This document shows positions 8,901 to 17,506 of a stretch of 43,510 nucleotides of DNA, in pieces. Position numbers and translations under genes: made by a program. The notes under the pieces were generated by a model. It searched no databases, had not been told where the DNA came from, and was given only the letters and a program-made list of their open reading frames with translations. Origin of the DNA: JBBDKV01 sp040879165 (GTDB taxonomy: Bacteria > Patescibacteriota > Microgenomatia > UBA1400 > PJMF01); the NCBI GenBank assembly GCA_040879165.1, contig JBBDKV010000007.1, positions 1 to 43,510 of the forward strand, given 5' to 3'. Position 1 is the first letter of the stretch; each line of letters opens with the position of its first letter.

Positions 8901-11700
8901 TATTTTCTTCTTTTGTCATTTCTTCATATAATTTAAATAAATCTGATAGTCTCTCTTCTTCACTTTCATATGGTTTTTGTCGATATAAGCTGTCAACCAG
9001 TATATCATTCCTATGATGGGCTTCACGCAGATCATCCGGCATTTTATCAGGATCATACAGGTCAGCAAGTATTTTTTCACTGTGATTTTGTCTTATAAAC
9101 AGTATTTCTTTTGTTGAGCTTTGAAGCTTACTCATTTCATTATCAGTGAGCGACTTTAAGGGAAAATTATTATAAACAATATCCTTACTATATCTGTAGT
9201 CAGTTTTAAGCTTTCCGCCAACGCTATTAAGCCAAGCCAGGTGCATCTTTGAGCTTATAATAGAGAAAATGTAAGTTGGTGGGTTAGGAATAACCTGACA
9301 TGCATCAGAAATAACTTCATTTGATGAAGCGAATCTTACTGGTATATACATGTAGCGATTGGAACAAACTCTTGGCAGTATTAGAGCTGATTTATAGCTA
9401 TTAGGATCAGCAGTGATTTGGGCAAAGAGGTGGGGCGTATTTGAAAGCTTTGGACGAGATGATTTTAATCTGATTTCACGAATTTCATTGATTCTATTTT
9501 GAATAAAAGGTATCTGCCGAATCTCTTCTGCAGATGCATTTGTTAACCACAAGCACCATCTAGCTTGCGTGTCTTGAAGCAATTCTTTTGAGCCAATTAG
9601 TTTAAACAAAAACTTTTGTGCCAAAGGGTAAGTGCTTGATAAGTGATTTTTTTCTGTTGTTGACAGTATGAACATTCCCCCATCTGCAGGCATGTTTCCA
9701 AAATTCATTTCTGGAATATTCGATAATGGTTGATTGCGAGAAGAAACGGTTGTTGTTCTTCTACTATTGGTTAGATAAGGGCTAATATTTTCTGCGATAA
9801 ACCTTAAGCCGTTTTCATAAATATATTTTGTTTTTTTATTTCTTTTTGAGACTGCAATAATAACACAAGTTACGCCTGCATTTTTTGATGCACTATTTTT
9901 CCAAATAAAAGAGGTATATGCGTAGTCTATTGAAATATTATTATTTAGAATTAATGGCCAAAGTAGTTCAAGTTGAAGGCCTTGAGTTACTGAATTAGTT
10001 GACACTAGTGAAAATGCTGCCTTATTGCTATTACCCAACCATTCGACGGCCTTGAAAAACCAGGCAGCAACGTAATCTAAACTCTTGTATCTTGAAATTT
10101 TTTCAGAAAAAACAATTCGTAAATCTTCTTTTTGTTCGCTAGTTTGTTTGCGTGATCCACCGTATGGCGGATTACCAATGAGATATATCTCTTCCCATTG
10201 ATTTTCCCCAATTGCAAGCTGCATCTGTTCCGAGTCGTTTGGAATAAGCATTTCTTGCTTACCAGAGAAAAAAACAGCGGATTGTGGCAGATTTGGACAA
10301 ACAGCCTGCCAATCAATTCTTGCAGCATTGCCATGAGCAATATTGGCTCTATCAGTTAGCGGAATGAGTTCTATTCTTTTCCCAAACTGTTTTTCAAATT
10401 CGATGTTCATTTGGTGTTTTGCAAGGTAAAGTGAGAGCGTTGCTACTTCACAGGCAAAATCATCAATTTCGATACCAAAAAAGTTATTCAAATCTATTCT
10501 ACTTGTTAGTCTTCCTGCAAGAATTTCTCTTTCATAGTCTTCATCAAATAATCGATCAATTATCGCATGCTCTAGCTTTCTTAATTCTTTGTAAGCAATA
10601 ATTAAAAAATTTCCAGACCCGCAGGCTGGATCAAAGATTTTAATTTTTGAAATGCGATCATAAAGTTTTTTGAGCTTACTTTTATTATCATAATTTTTAT
10701 CAAAATCAGCTCTGAGCTCATCCAAAAATAATGGCTCGATCGTTTTCATGATATTTGGTACTGAAGTATAATGCATGCCATGTGTTGAACGCATTTCTTC
10801 ATCTACAATGCTTTGGAACATTGAGCCAAAAATGTCTGGATTAATTTCGGCCCAATTCAATGAACCGCAATCAATAATCAATTTTCTTGCTTGAGCATTG
10901 AATTTTGGTATTACTACCCCAAAGTTTTTATCGAATAATTTTCCATTCACATACGGAAAATTTGAGAAAGGGCTTGTAAATTTGCTTACATCTTTTTCAT
11001 CAAGAGCCTGAAACAATGTTTCTAAGAATGTATCCAAATCACTGCCATCAATTAAGGTAAAATCTTTAATAGCACTTGTGAAAATACTTGTGCTATCTTT
11101 TGAAAAAACTTTTGTATCTTCAGCAAAAAAACAAAATAGCAAACGAGAGAAAAAAACGTTAAGATTATGTCTAAAATTACTTTTATTATTTGATAGCTGA
11201 ATTTTGTTAACTTGTTCAACCTCTTGATATAGTTCATGCATTTTGTCTGCTGCTCGCCGATCTGCCAAAGCTTCAGTTTTTTCGTCGGTGACTTCATCTC
11301 CAGTCCATCCAAAAAAGAAATCAACGTGCCTATCAATGTCTTTCCATTCAGTTTCTAAAGAATTCCCTTTTTTTAAATCTTTAGCAGCAAATTTCTTTAA
11401 GTCAGTTATAATTACAAACCTAGGATTGTAGCGAATAGTTAGCGGATCTTTTTCAATTTTATCTACTTCAGCAGGAAGACTTTTATAACTGTCTATATAT
11501 TTAAAATATACAACTCCTCTTTGCAGAAAAGTATTGTTTTTATCCTCAGAAAGATTAATTGCTCCTCTTCGAAGTTTGGTGATAGATGATGCTGAACGGC
11601 CATAGGCAGCCATTAGTTCAAAAAGAACATCCTTCGTATAGTGTTCTCTGTTTGCTAAATCAACGATATTTCTTTGAACATTTGCAAAAGATAATTTCAT
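8893..11700 (-). CDS. MmeI-like class I SAM-dependent adenine-N6 DNA methyltransferase
   Basis: A 935-aa DNA methylase. SAM motif I is FDPACGSGNF (residues 356-365) and the catalytic motif IV is NPPYGG (510-515), as in N6-adenine enzymes. The order before it matches MmeI-like type IIL proteins: an N-terminal domain (to about 170), a helical spacer with FFSRLLFCFFAED (183-195), and GSMFQSIVDEEMRSTHGMHYTS (292-313 region). Residues 600-850 would hold the target-recognition part. In MmeI the N-terminus is a D-X-EXK nuclease; here the matching place reads VVYFK (63-67), without the glutamate, so cutting is probably done by the partner proteins. First gene of the operon; a TATAAT box lies 8 bases before the ATG. 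Confidence 0.9.
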   Translation of the reverse strand: MKLSFANVQRNIVDLANREHYTKDVLFELMAAYGRSASSITKLRRGAINLSEDKNNTFLQRGVVYFKYIDSYKSLPAEVDKIEKDPLTIRYNPRFVIITDLKKFAAKDLKKGNSLETEWKDIDRHVDFFFGWTGDEVTDEKTEALADRRAADKMHELYQEVEQVNKIQLSNNKSNFRHNLNVFFSRLLFCFFAEDTKVFSKDSTSIFTSAIKDFTLIDGSDLDTFLETLFQALDEKDVSKFTSPFSNFPYVNGKLFDKNFGVVIPKFNAQARKLIIDCGSLNWAEINPDIFGSMFQSIVDEEMRSTHGMHYTSVPNIMKTIEPLFLDELRADFDKNYDNKSKLKKLYDRISKIKIFDPACGSGNFLIIAYKELRKLEHAIIDRLFDEDYEREILAGRLTSRIDLNNFFGIEIDDFACEVATLSLYLAKHQMNIEFEKQFGKRIELIPLTDRANIAHGNAARIDWQAVCPNLPQSAVFFSGKQEMLIPNDSEQMQLAIGENQWEEIYLIGNPPYGGSRKQTSEQKEDLRIVFSEKISRYKSLDYVAAWFFKAVEWLGNSNKAAFSLVSTNSVTQGLQLELLWPLILNNNISIDYAYTSFIWKNSASKNAGVTCVIIAVSKRNKKTKYIYENGLRFIAENISPYLTNSRRTTTVSSRNQPLSNIPEMNFGNMPADGGMFILSTTEKNHLSSTYPLAQKFLFKLIGSKELLQDTQARWCLWLTNASAEEIRQIPFIQNRINEIREIRLKSSRPKLSNTPHLFAQITADPNSYKSALILPRVCSNRYMYIPVRFASSNEVISDACQVIPNPPTYIFSIISSKMHLAWLNSVGGKLKTDYRYSKDIVYNNFPLKSLTDNEMSKLQSSTKEILFIRQNHSEKILADLYDPDKMPDDLREAHHRNDILVDSLYRQKPYESEEERLSDLFKLYEEMTKEENNE

Positions 11701-11708
11701 AATCTTAT

Positions 11709-11714
11709 ATTATA
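11709..11714 (-). promoter_or_regulatory. -10 box of the methylase-helicase-nuclease operon
   Basis: A perfect TATAAT on the minus strand ends 8 bases before the methylase ATG at 11700, inside a run of TA repeats. No Shine-Dalgarno follows, so the mRNA is probably leaderless. No clear -35 box. Confidence 0.5.
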
Positions 11715-11791
11715 TAGTGTTCGTAAGCATAGATGAGTGCGCAATTAGGACTATCGGCTTATTTTATCCCTCAAATATTTGTTTCTTATTT

Positions 11792-11797
11792 TATAAT
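11792..11797 (+). promoter_or_regulatory. -10 box of the DUF2779 gene
   Basis: A perfect TATAAT 7 bases before the chosen ATG at 11805. This spacing fits a leaderless transcript and excludes the upstream ATG at 11733 as the start from this promoter. Confidence 0.5.
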
Positions 11798-11804
11798 AAT
11801 CATT

Positions 11805-13316
11805 ATGAAACATCTCTCCAAATCCGACTACATGCTTTTTCTTCGCCACCCTGCATGGTTGTGGCTAAAGAAATATGATAAGTCAAAATTGCCAGCACCA
11901 GATGACAACTTGCAGGCCATATTTGATGCAGGCCATGAATTTGAGCAATATGCAGAACAACTCTTTTCAAATGGTGTTAGGTTGGGCTCCGGCAGCTATC
12001 AAGAATACCTGAGTCTTCCTGCTCGCACTGCTGCGGCGCTGCAAAATAATGCAGAGACAATTTTTCAAGGCAGGTTTGAAATGGATCGCCTCACTTGCAT
12101 TACCGATATCTTGCAGAAAAATCCAGATGGCAGCTATAACCTGATTGAAATCAAAACAAGCACTAAGGCAAAGCCCGAGCATGAGTATGATCTTGCCTTT
12201 CAGTTGTTGGTGCTTGAGAAATCAGGGATACGGATTCGCGATATTGCCGTCATGCATGTCAACAAAGAATATGTTCGCTCTGGTGAGATACGCCCATCAG
12301 AGCTTGTAGCCAAAACAGATGTCACAGACAGAGTGCGCGCGTTAATGAGCACTACTCTTTTACAAATAGATATGGCTTTTGAAGTCCTGGCACAAAGAAC
12401 ATGCCCTGATATATCTCCTCGATACATCAATCAGCTGGGTATTCCAGATAAAAGCACTCCATGGCTAGAAGAATGGCTACCAATTTATGAGAGTATCAGG
12501 GGAAAATATGATCGCTACAGCATTTATAACCTTTCCTATCCATCTCCTGAGCAACTAGGAGCGCTTGAAGATGCCGGTATTAGCACTATTTCCGAAATGA
12601 CCGACGATCAAGTTTTGCGAGAAAAACAGGCTCTTCAAATTAGAACTACCAAAGCTAACCAGCGAGTGATTGAAGCAGGAAAGATCAAGGAACTCATCAA
12701 TACTTTTGTCTATCCTCTCTATTTTTTTGACTATGAAACGCTTGCCACTGCAGTTCCCCTGTTTGATGGTATGAGCCCCTACACAGACTATCCGTTTCAA
12801 TACTCACTCCATATGATAGAGAGCGAGGGAGCGCAGCATCAACACTTCAAATACTTGCATACTGAGCCCAGTAACCCAGTGCCGGGGCTACTAGCACAGA
12901 TGCAAAAAGATCTCGGCGCTACTGGCACAATCCTCACTTGGAACATGAGATATGAGAAAAGTTGTAATGACACAATGGCGCGACTGTATCCTGAATATGC
13001 CGATTTTTTAAGTTCAATCAATGAAAGAATGAACGACTTAATGCTCCCCTTCTCAAAAATGTGGTTTTTTGACAAGGATTTTTTTGGTAGTGCTTCGATT
13101 AAAAAAGTCATGCCAGTACTCTGCCCTGACTTAAGTTATAAAGAGCTAAGTGTGGGCGATGGATTACTTGCCCGGAGGATGTGGATGCAGGCTGTTTTAA
13201 AGGGTAAGCATCCAGAGAATCGAGCAGAAATCATGGCCGACCTCAGCAAATACTGCACACTAGACACCTATGCCATGGTGAGGATTTTAGAGGAATTGCA
13301 AAGAATTGTAAAATAG
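11805..13316 (+). CDS. DUF2779 protein: RecB/Cas4-like nuclease plus DEDD-exonuclease-like domain
   Basis: A 503-aa protein. The start at 11805 (MKHLSKSDYMLFLRHP) is chosen over 11733 because this is the usual DUF2779 N-terminus and a TATAAT box lies just before it. Residues 40-150 form a PD-(D/E)XK nuclease: GHEFE (43-47), an aspartate at 101, the EIK core at 115-117 and a QL helix at 133. The C-terminal DUF2779 part begins with FFDYET (307-312) and ends with YCTLDTYAM (483-491), which look like the first and last acidic motifs of DEDD 3'-5' exonucleases. It probably degrades DNA or RNA. Divergent from the methylase operon by 104 bases, hence perhaps part of the same defence island. Confidence 0.85.
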   Translation: MKHLSKSDYMLFLRHPAWLWLKKYDKSKLPAPDDNLQAIFDAGHEFEQYAEQLFSNGVRLGSGSYQEYLSLPARTAAALQNNAETIFQGRFEMDRLTCITDILQKNPDGSYNLIEIKTSTKAKPEHEYDLAFQLLVLEKSGIRIRDIAVMHVNKEYVRSGEIRPSELVAKTDVTDRVRALMSTTLLQIDMAFEVLAQRTCPDISPRYINQLGIPDKSTPWLEEWLPIYESIRGKYDRYSIYNLSYPSPEQLGALEDAGISTISEMTDDQVLREKQALQIRTTKANQRVIEAGKIKELINTFVYPLYFFDYETLATAVPLFDGMSPYTDYPFQYSLHMIESEGAQHQHFKYLHTEPSNPVPGLLAQMQKDLGATGTILTWNMRYEKSCNDTMARLYPEYADFLSSINERMNDLMLPFSKMWFFDKDFFGSASIKKVMPVLCPDLSYKELSVGDGLLARRMWMQAVLKGKHPENRAEIMADLSKYCTLDTYAMVRILEELQRIVK

Positions 13317-13396
13317 CAGGTTTTATTGTGTTTGAAATCTGTACTTTCAACAAAAATGAAATATTTAATATTTTTCTAATTCGCTTCCATCCCACT

Positions 13397-14920
13397 TTAT
13401 TCTTGAAGATATTGTTCATAAGATATATCGAAGACTTCACCATTTGTTTCTATATAGTTATTTTTGCGAATTGGACGGTAATACTCCACAGTAGGGAGCA
13501 GTGGGTGAATAGAGTGTTGTGGCAATCTTGGATCACTGCCATTGTAATAAGGGATTAGTTTTTCACTATAGCAAAACTCATTAAAACCGAACTTTGCTGG
13601 TTTGAATGCCAGAGGAATATATCCTGCTTGTTGAATATATGTGCCAGAAAAAATGTTTCTATTAACTGCCGTAATTGTATGCGTGATGTTTGGAAGATTT
13701 GATCTGATAAAATCTCTTACTTTATAACTTAAGACGCTCGATGTCGTCATGGGGCACCATGGTAGTGAATACAGTCTTAATTCATCCAAGACCCTTTCAG
13801 GATTTATTCCAATCTGTTTTAGAAACTCCTCTTTATAAAGTCTTGGAGATATTTTTTCTACTAAAGATACAGCGTATGGATACACTTCACCTTTAATATA
13901 GAAGCCAAAAGCAGAATCAAAGTCGTGACGGTTATGGATATAGTGAAAACACTCAATAAAATCAAGTGCTAACTCTTTATTCATCACTTTAAACTCAATT
14001 TCGACTGCGCGAGACTTATCTATGCCTTGATTGTTGGTTGGGACAGCAAAAATTCTATCTTTATCAAACCAGTAGCGTGTTTTCTCTTGAAATATGCCCT
14101 TCGGAGTAAGTAATTGTAATGCGGGGATGACCTCCTTAAATTTTTTATATCTTTCATCAATAACCACAAGAGCATCTTTAACAATAATAGAGAGGAAATC
14201 TTGATTCTTTAGATCATCTATAGCATGAAGTGTTAACATTGCAAGTGATTGGATTTCTAAGTCAAAATTATCAAAAAGTCTTTTCTGACTAAGCATATTA
14301 ATTTGTTTTTTAACAACAGGTCTAAATGACTCAATTAATTTGTTGTTTGGGTTCTCACTAAAGTATTTTTTGTATTCAACTGTACTAAACTTGAATCTAT
14401 AAGTATCTTTCGAGACAATAAGATTTTTTTCAATGTTATCAATATAATTACTGCCTAGATCTATGAATAAGCTTGCTGGATTATTGTATCTACTTTCTGT
14501 ACTACTGAGCACTATAGAGGTAACTTTTTTACTTGGACTGATAAATGATGTTGTTTCTAAGATGCATGGTTTATCTGAGATCTCAATTAATAATTGTTCA
14601 ATTTCGTGTAAAAAAAGCCTTAAATCACTATTTTTGAACAAGTCATCACTTTTCACATTATAAAAAATATTCGGTTTTGAATTAATGATAGTATTACCAG
14701 CTTTGAAAACAAATTGGTTGTTTGAGTATGACAGACTAAATGAATACTCAAATAAATCATTGAGCTTGATAGTCTCATAAAAACTTCCAGAGCCAATTTT
14801 TTCTTCAATCAAATCAAAAAATAAAAAAGTACTAAAAAAAATGTGTCCACTATTTATTTTAGTTAATTCTTCAATTTTATGATTAATACTTGGATGATAT
14901 ATTGAAATTACTTTTTTCAT
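13397..14920 (-). CDS. Large protein with C-terminal Mom/GNAT-like domain
   Basis: A 507-aa protein, last of four overlapping genes. Residues 1-310 match nothing I recognise. Residues 315-440 have the order of GNAT-fold modification enzymes of the phage Mu Mom type: ECFHYIHNR (323-331), a beta-hairpin FGFYIKGEVYPYAV (338-351), LDELRLYSLPWCP (378-390), an SSVLSYKVRDFI helix (394-405) and a final SGTYIQQAGYIPL (425-437), equivalent to the substrate-binding turn. Mom adds a carbamoylmethyl group to adenine in DNA. A short tail with EYYRP follows. Given kinase and glycosyltransferase neighbours, an enzyme that modifies a base or nucleotide is plausible. The GNAT-like call is moderate; the reaction is unknown. 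Confidence 0.55.
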   Translation of the reverse strand: MKKVISIYHPSINHKIEELTKINSGHIFFSTFLFFDLIEEKIGSGSFYETIKLNDLFEYSFSLSYSNNQFVFKAGNTIINSKPNIFYNVKSDDLFKNSDLRLFLHEIEQLLIEISDKPCILETTSFISPSKKVTSIVLSSTESRYNNPASLFIDLGSNYIDNIEKNLIVSKDTYRFKFSTVEYKKYFSENPNNKLIESFRPVVKKQINMLSQKRLFDNFDLEIQSLAMLTLHAIDDLKNQDFLSIIVKDALVVIDERYKKFKEVIPALQLLTPKGIFQEKTRYWFDKDRIFAVPTNNQGIDKSRAVEIEFKVMNKELALDFIECFHYIHNRHDFDSAFGFYIKGEVYPYAVSLVEKISPRLYKEEFLKQIGINPERVLDELRLYSLPWCPMTTSSVLSYKVRDFIRSNLPNITHTITAVNRNIFSGTYIQQAGYIPLAFKPAKFGFNEFCYSEKLIPYYNGSDPRLPQHSIHPLLPTVEYYRPIRKNNYIETNGEVFDISYEQYLQE

Positions 14921-15594
14921 AAATCTTCAATTTTTTCAATTATTTGCTGATAGCTTCGAAACCAGTGACTCTCTAGAATCTGAGATATGATTGCAATGTT
15001 CTCATTTTTCAAACTTAGCAAGCCACTTAGAAGTAGTTTAATAATAGCCTCATCACCTTCTTGTATTATTCTTTCTTCAAGATTTTCACTTACAATACTG
15101 CTCGCTAACAGTATTTGAGCATAATTGGTATCTTTAACAAGCGCTGTTAGTTCTTCACTAGCTTCATCTTTACTATCTGATGAGTGCAATAAGTTTTGTA
15201 AGACACGTTGCGCATATTGAGTTCTATCAAGATATTTTTCCCGAATACATCTTTTAATTTTTAAAACTTTTTCTACAGCATTGTCCCCCGAGATGATATA
15301 AATCAGGCTTGGACCTGCTGACAAAGCTATGGCTACATCTTCTTGCCAATTATCAGTAAACTCACTTGGCTCCCTTAATATCTTAAAAGCTTCATATATT
15401 GTTTCTTTGCGTAATTGAACAGGAAAGCAAAAATCTACAGATAATTTTGACTTACATAACTCATCTGCAAATTCATGCATTAAGTGAATGGCTACCCCAT
15501 CTGGTTTTATCATTGCAATCGTATATTCGCCATGATTTCCAGACAAGTATTCATTTCCAACGTAACTGATCACTCTTTCTTTGCTCATTATCAT
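14917..15594 (-). CDS. Nucleoside-diphosphate-kinase-like protein with C-terminal extension
   Basis: A 225-aa protein. Residues 24-155 match the NDK fold: YTIAMIKPDGV (24-34) is the standard first strand, LSAGPSLIYIISGDNAV (91-107) is the central part, and NLLHSSDSKDEASEEL (134-149) holds the phosphate-carrying histidine at 137. The usual glycine/arginine loop between them is shortened. Residues 156-225 are an unassigned helical extension absent from normal NDKs. NDK makes NTPs or dNTPs from diphosphates. The gene overlaps both neighbours by 4 bases (ATGA), which argues for a role with the P-loop kinase two genes upstream: monophosphate to diphosphate to triphosphate of a special nucleotide. 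Confidence 0.75.
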   Translation of the reverse strand: MIMSKERVISYVGNEYLSGNHGEYTIAMIKPDGVAIHLMHEFADELCKSKLSVDFCFPVQLRKETIYEAFKILREPSEFTDNWQEDVAIALSAGPSLIYIISGDNAVEKVLKIKRCIREKYLDRTQYAQRVLQNLLHSSDSKDEASEELTALVKDTNYAQILLASSIVSENLEERIIQEGDEAIIKLLLSGLLSLKNENIAIISQILESHWFRSYQQIIEKIEDL

Positions 15595-16865
15595 GTGATG
15601 ACACTATCTAAGAAATAACAAAAGTTATTGACTATGTCATATTCATTTGTAATCAATTCCTGACCTGTTTTTCTAATTCGTTTTTTTTCTGATTCTTTCA
15701 TCATTACTATCATTCTAATTTTTTCAGAAATTTGTTGCGGATCACTCAAGCTTGTAACGTAACCGTCGGTACCATGAATTATTTGGCATGGTAGTCCATC
15801 CCTGTCCGAGACAAGTGCTATTGCTTGACCATATACTCTAATTTCAGCTGGTATGAACGCTCCTGGCTCGTTTTCTGATAGGACTGCACAAAGTTCAGTT
15901 TTTTTCCATTGAAGCAACTTTCTTGGAAATTCAAAACTGAACATTGGTAAAAAAGTTAGATTTGGAATTTCTTTTGCGTTCTCTGCTAAATTTTTAAGTA
16001 GTGGATCATTTTCATCAAAAAATGAACACTGCAGTACAAAATGAATTGGCATATCTGAGAGGTATTTGATTGTGTTCAAAAAAATATCAAAACCCTTGTA
16101 CTTAGCACCCCTTCCAAAAGAAATGACGAGTGGTTTATCAGTTGGAATGCTATATTTCAATAATGTATTCTCAATTTCATTGTTAGAGTAGCGTGGAACC
16201 TCGCTGTGCACTATACCGTTGAGTAATGGAAGAAGTTTGCCCTCCAATACTCCATAGTTAAGTCTGAGGTGATCTTTCATGTATTCATTTAGGAATGTTA
16301 CATACAAATCAGTGGTAGTATTAACAGAGTCAACCACATTCATTTCCCACTTTAACCTATCAAGGTTGTAATCTCCTCTTTCGTGAATTAATGACGTGCT
16401 ATGGGGAACCCAGGCACCAATGATCCTCCCATCAAAGTCAAAATTTTGTTTTTTAACAATTTGAGGTGTCCAGGCAAATGGAGTATCTAGGGCGAGGATA
16501 ACAACCTGATCATATTTATTTTGAATTATGTTGTTTGAGATAATTTGTGCAGCTGCGCTTGATGCAACATACCAACTATTGATATCTCCGTATTGATATG
16601 AGCCATCTGAATAATTTAGAACAAACTCGACTGAACCTCCAGTTTTTTTGCAGATTTCAGTGTTTTTATTGAGAAGTTCTTGGTTATATGTATAACTATC
16701 TGATTTATACTTGCCTGTGATGGCATGGCAGGTTAAATTGATCTGAGGGTTATCTAATATAAATTTTTCAACACCCTTCATATATCCGCTAGCAGCTGTA
16801 CCTACACCGGCATACCTGCATGAAATACCATCATGTGAGCAAATAAATAGTCCAACTCTTTTCAT
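15591..16865 (-). CDS. Glycosyltransferase family 4-like (GT-B fold)
   Basis: A 424-aa cytosolic glycosyltransferase with no membrane segment. The N-terminal half starts VGLFICSHDG and has AGVGTAASGY (19-28), a glycine-rich acceptor-side loop. The C-terminal half opens with KPLVISFGRGAKYKGFDIFL, the typical GT4 strand-loop-helix, and carries ENEPGAFIPAEIRVYG, equivalent to the E-x7-E nucleotide-sugar site. It would transfer a sugar from a nucleotide-sugar to an acceptor that cannot be read from sequence. It sits in a four-gene operon with two nucleotide kinases and faces a GT75 gene, so the acceptor could be a nucleotide or DNA base. A surface-polysaccharide role is the alternative. Confidence 0.82.
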   Translation of the reverse strand: MKRVGLFICSHDGISCRYAGVGTAASGYMKGVEKFILDNPQINLTCHAITGKYKSDSYTYNQELLNKNTEICKKTGGSVEFVLNYSDGSYQYGDINSWYVASSAAAQIISNNIIQNKYDQVVILALDTPFAWTPQIVKKQNFDFDGRIIGAWVPHSTSLIHERGDYNLDRLKWEMNVVDSVNTTTDLYVTFLNEYMKDHLRLNYGVLEGKLLPLLNGIVHSEVPRYSNNEIENTLLKYSIPTDKPLVISFGRGAKYKGFDIFLNTIKYLSDMPIHFVLQCSFFDENDPLLKNLAENAKEIPNLTFLPMFSFEFPRKLLQWKKTELCAVLSENEPGAFIPAEIRVYGQAIALVSDRDGLPCQIIHGTDGYVTSLSDPQQISEKIRMIVMMKESEKKRIRKTGQELITNEYDIVNNFCYFLDSVIT

Positions 16866-17452
16866 ATTTTTTCTTTCAAAACTAATGATAATAAATTAGC
16901 CACATTGGCAAGTACTACATTTAGAGCCTCTTCGGCATCAATAATTATAACTTTTGACTGTGTTTCAACTTTTTGAAAATATTCATAGTAGTGAGCGATA
17001 GCAATCGCTAAGGACTCCTCTGTAGACCAAGCCAAGCCTTCATCTTTCGGCAATCGTTTTCTCGTTATACTAACTTTCGGTGAAATATCAAAAAAGAAAT
17101 AATAGTTTGCTGGCCACAATTCATTTTTAGATATCATTTCATTAATTCTGTCTGTTTTTCCATCAGATCGATTGTGATTTTTTCGAGAATTTAACACAAA
17201 CTCCCAGTTTAGTGTGGAAACAAAGCTTCTATCCATAACAGCAGAGAGCTCCGACAATCTTACTATTCTGTATTTTTCTTGATCATTTTCAAGAACTGAA
17301 TCTATGCTCTGTTCAGTTAGTGGATCAAATTGCTTAACCAACTCGGGAATAAACGTGAACTGATTGGGCATCGACCTGCTGATTTCATGGAATACAGAAG
17401 TCTTTCCTCCACCTGGTATTCCTTCAAAAGCAACTAATTTCTTTTCACTCAT
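16862..17452 (-). CDS. P-loop (deoxy)nucleoside monophosphate kinase, thymidylate-kinase-like
   Basis: A 196-aa kinase. The P-loop is EGIPGGGKTS (10-19), followed by a conserved PE in FIPELVK (34-40), the DRS motif at 74-76 and a basic lid RKRLPKDEGLAW (131-142). This is the plan of thymidylate and related deoxynucleoside kinases. First gene of the four-gene operon; it overlaps the GT4 gene by 4 bases. The lid and substrate pocket differ from ordinary Tmk, which would suit an unusual nucleotide such as a modified dNMP (as phage T4 gp1 does for hydroxymethyl-dCMP), but substrate cannot be fixed from sequence. Upstream is a palindromic control region shared with the divergent GT75 gene. Confidence 0.78.
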   Translation of the reverse strand: MSEKKLVAFEGIPGGGKTSVFHEISRSMPNQFTFIPELVKQFDPLTEQSIDSVLENDQEKYRIVRLSELSAVMDRSFVSTLNWEFVLNSRKNHNRSDGKTDRINEMISKNELWPANYYFFFDISPKVSITRKRLPKDEGLAWSTEESLAIAIAHYYEYFQKVETQSKVIIIDAEEALNVVLANVANLLSLVLKEKI

Positions 17453-17480
17453 TTTTACTTTTCCGATACATATAGTTGTC

Positions 17481-17506
17481 TATTGATGTATTATAATACA
17501 TCAATA
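17481..17506. promoter_or_regulatory. 26-bp perfect palindrome with TATAAT on both strands
   Basis: Perfect inverted repeat with half-site TATTGATGTATTA, centred between 17493 and 17494. It contains TATAAT on the plus strand (17492-17497) and again on the minus strand (17495-17490), and its last base is the A of the GT75 start codon at 17506. It can serve as an operator controlling both divergent units, or as a shared -10 region. The plus transcript would begin at or next to the ATG. Confidence 0.65.

Noticed and set aside
5767..13316. Labelling the methylase-helicase region as DISARM or BREX
   Set aside because: No DrmA/DrmB-type, PglZ or BrxC-like protein is present; the MmeI-like methylase plus GIY-YIG set is different.
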